Below, in pieces: positions 62,561 through 64,000 of a stretch of DNA of 64,000 nucleotides; within the stretch, counting starts at the first letter, position 1; each line of letters starts with the position of its first letter. A model generated the notes under the pieces. That model was given only the letters and a program-made list of their open reading frames with translations. It was not told the DNA's origin and ran no database searches. Where the stretch lies: NCBI GenBank assembly GCA_902595715.1, contig CACJRI010000001.1, positions 114,406 to 178,405 on the forward strand. The letters run 5' to 3'. The translations under genes and the position numbers were made by a program. Source of the DNA: an uncultured SAR86 cluster bacterium (GTDB lineage: Bacteria; Pseudomonadota; Gammaproteobacteria; Magnimaribacterales; AG-339-G14).

Positions 62561-63346
62561 TTGGATATTGTAGATAAGAGAGTTGTTGTCACTGGTGCTG
62601 CAAGTGGCATTGGAAAAGCTTTAGCCGTTGAATTTAAAAATGAAAAAGCCAAAGATGTCGTTCTTGCTGATTTGAATGATGACGTTTTAAAAGTTGCAGA
62701 AGAATTAGGATTTTCTGGTTTTGTTTTAAATGTGGGAAAGGAAGAAGAAGTAAAAAATCTGATTTCTTTCGCTAATGAAAAAATGGGTGGCGTTGATATT
62801 TTTTGTTCCAATGCTGGTATCGGCGGTGCTTTTGGCTTGCTAGAGGTTTCCACAGATGATTGGCAAACCATTTGGGATGTCAATTTCATGGCTCACGCTC
62901 ATGCAGCCAAACATTTAATTCCACAAATGTTGGATCAAGGCTCGGGGTATTTGGTTAATACTGCCTCTGCTGCTGGTTTATTAACTCAGATTGGCGCTGC
63001 ACCTTATTCAGTTACTAAAGCCGCTGCGGTTAGTCTCGCAGAGTGGATAAAAATTACATATGGTGAAAAAGGGATTGGAGTTTCTTGTCTTTGCCCACAA
63101 GCTGTAAAAACTGCCATGACTGCTCAAGGTCCTGGGGTAGCAGGCGTGGATGGGATGATTGAGGCTGACGAATGTGCTCAGGACGTAATTGATGCCATAA
63201 AAAAAGAACGATTTCTCGTTACACCGCACAAAGAAGTATTGGAATACATCAAAAGAAAAACCACCGACTATGATCGATGGATAACGGGAATGCAGAGGCT
63301 TCAGGGTCGTTTTGAAGAATTCTATGAGGATTTTAAAGATCAGTAA
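62561..63346 (+). CDS. Short-chain dehydrogenase
   Basis: The 261-residue SDR has TGAASGIG (11-18), CSNAGIGG and YSVTKAA with the Tyr/Lys pair. Translation starts at TTG with a strong GGAGG 6 bases upstream, partly inside the stop region of the ligase gene. The C-terminal KRKTTDYDRWITGMQRLQ is longer than in FabG-type enzymes. The substrate is unknown. Its end overlaps the convergent lipoprotein gene by 14 bases. Confidence 0.87.
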   Translation: MDIVDKRVVVTGAASGIGKALAVEFKNEKAKDVVLADLNDDVLKVAEELGFSGFVLNVGKEEEVKNLISFANEKMGGVDIFCSNAGIGGAFGLLEVSTDDWQTIWDVNFMAHAHAAKHLIPQMLDQGSGYLVNTASAAGLLTQIGAAPYSVTKAAAVSLAEWIKITYGEKGIGVSCLCPQAVKTAMTAQGPGVAGVDGMIEADECAQDVIDAIKKERFLVTPHKEVLEYIKRKTTDYDRWITGMQRLQGRFEEFYEDFKDQ

Positions 63347-63740
63347 GGTCTTTACAATTTCTCGCCAAGAGATGATTCAAAGTTCCTGATTTAGAACTTT
63401 CTCCCCAAATTCTACACATTTGTAAACCATCCACTCTATTGAAAAACTCTATTTCTGTAACTTTGATGCGATCAAGGTAATCCATATTAGGTAGTTTATA
63501 TATTTCTAAAATACCATCGATATAAGCTTCCTTGGTCCCAACATCAACAAAGTAAGTTACCTCGTAATTTTCCAGATTCTCTGAAAAATAATCCAGAGAA
63601 GAATCCCAAGAGGTTTTCTTAATTTGATAGTCGTTTGAACAAGCAAAGAACTGACATAAAATAATCATTAAGATTATTTTTTTTGAAAAAACTTTTTTAT
63701 GTTTGAGATTGAACCCTTTCAAATATTTGGTACTGATCAT
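63333..63740 (-). CDS. Small putative lipoprotein
   Basis: The 135-residue protein has a long basic N-terminus, a hydrophobic helix and a lipobox-like FFAC with Cys34. The mature part of about 100 residues is not recognised. The unusually long n-region suggests that the true start may be downstream, but no good alternative codon is visible. Its 5' end overlaps the divergent membrane gene by 42 bases. Confidence 0.6.
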   Translation of the reverse strand: MISTKYLKGFNLKHKKVFSKKIILMIILCQFFACSNDYQIKKTSWDSSLDYFSENLENYEVTYFVDVGTKEAYIDGILEIYKLPNMDYLDRIKVTEIEFFNRVDGLQMCRIWGESSKSGTLNHLLARNCKDLTDL

Positions 63741-64000
63741 CTTTCGGTTTTGATCTTTATTTTATCCCTGTCTATCTTAATTCCCTATTCTTTAAGAAAT
63801 CAATCCGAAACTATCAAAACAAGATTTGGACAAGGTTTGGCAGTTTTATTGATAGCCAATGAACTCTTAAAACCATTTATTTATTCAAGCGTTTGGCCAG
63901 AAGATTTTCCTTTTTTAAAAATGCTTCCAATGCATTTTTGTCATTTAGCAAGTTTCTCTGCAGCGATTTATATGTTGACGCGCAAGAGAATCTTTTTTGA
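63699..64000 (+). CDS. YwaF/TIGR02206-like membrane protein, N-terminal part (cut by window edge)
   Basis: From the ATG at 63699 the frame stays open to the window end (100 codons). It reads MFEIEPFQIFGTDHLSVL, followed by hydrophobic segments and LPMHFCHLASF, the pattern of the TIGR02206/YwaF integral membrane family, whose function is unknown. No ribosome binding site is clear. It overlaps the start of the minus-strand lipoprotein gene. Confidence 0.65.
   Translation, partial: MFEIEPFQIFGTDHLSVLIFILSLSILIPYSLRNQSETIKTRFGQGLAVLLIANELLKPFIYSSVWPEDFPFLKMLPMHFCHLASFSAAIYMLTRKRIFF

Overview
This is an AT-rich, very gene-dense window from a Gram-negative bacterium. The block rne / rluC-rpmF-fabG-acpP-fabF-mltG-tmk-holB has the gene order typical of Gammaproteobacteria. 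MlaA, a general porin, a complete-looking type II secretion operon and NhaB fit that group. The A+T bias, near-absent spacers, overlapping convergent genes, many serine hydrolases and SDR/enoyl-CoA hydratase clusters resemble streamlined marine lineages such as SAR86. That lineage call is an inference; no rRNA or tRNA gene was seen. Nearly the whole window is coding; the longest stretch without a firm gene is about 49.73-50.13 kb.

Layout. 0-1 kb: a haloalkane-dehalogenase-like gene (cut by the window edge) faces a TetR regulator across two matching operators and a near-consensus promoter. 0.9-5.7 kb: a polysaccharide-export pair (Wzc- and Wza-like) with a secreted protein of unknown function and a hydrolase. 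5.7-11.4 kb: oligopeptidase B, an FAD oxidoreductase, a sodium:amino-acid symporter, a glutaredoxin and a membrane protein. 11.4-19.5 kb: replication and fatty-acid genes running to ribonuclease E. 19.5-28.3 kb: nudC, nhaB, dusA, a TerB-like gene, a serine hydrolase, mlaA, a methionyl-tRNA synthetase split into two ORFs, and a ferredoxin-NADP reductase. 28.3-32.5 kb: a small aromatic-degradation module and fabD. 32.5-47.6 kb: a run of 17 closely spaced minus-strand genes from gspC to argG, holding the type II secretion system, two hydrolases, a permease, pdxJ and grxD. 47.7-48.5 kb: the prepilin peptidase.

48.5-56.1 kb is a phosphate/arsenate island: Pit transporter, arsenate reductase with an aquaglyceroporin, a porin, polyphosphate kinase 2, a Ppx/GppA phosphatase and PhoR-PhoB. 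Direct-repeat Pho-box-like sites lie before the porin and before a 41-codon ORF. The genes suggest one phosphate-stress programme: take up phosphate, store or use it as polyphosphate, and deal with arsenate that enters by the same route.

56.2-63.3 kb is a CoA-linked catabolic cluster (FAH-family enzyme, three SDRs, two enoyl-CoA hydratases, an acyl-CoA synthetase). The window ends with a small lipoprotein and a truncated multi-pass membrane protein.

The features most worth a second look are missing zinc motifs in RNase E and GspE with an altered one in GspO, the split MetRS, the two-operator TetR switch, the Pho-box-associated short ORF, a symporter with a roughly 100-residue insertion, and a PdxJ of the type I associate with Bacteroidetes and Alphaproteobacteria.
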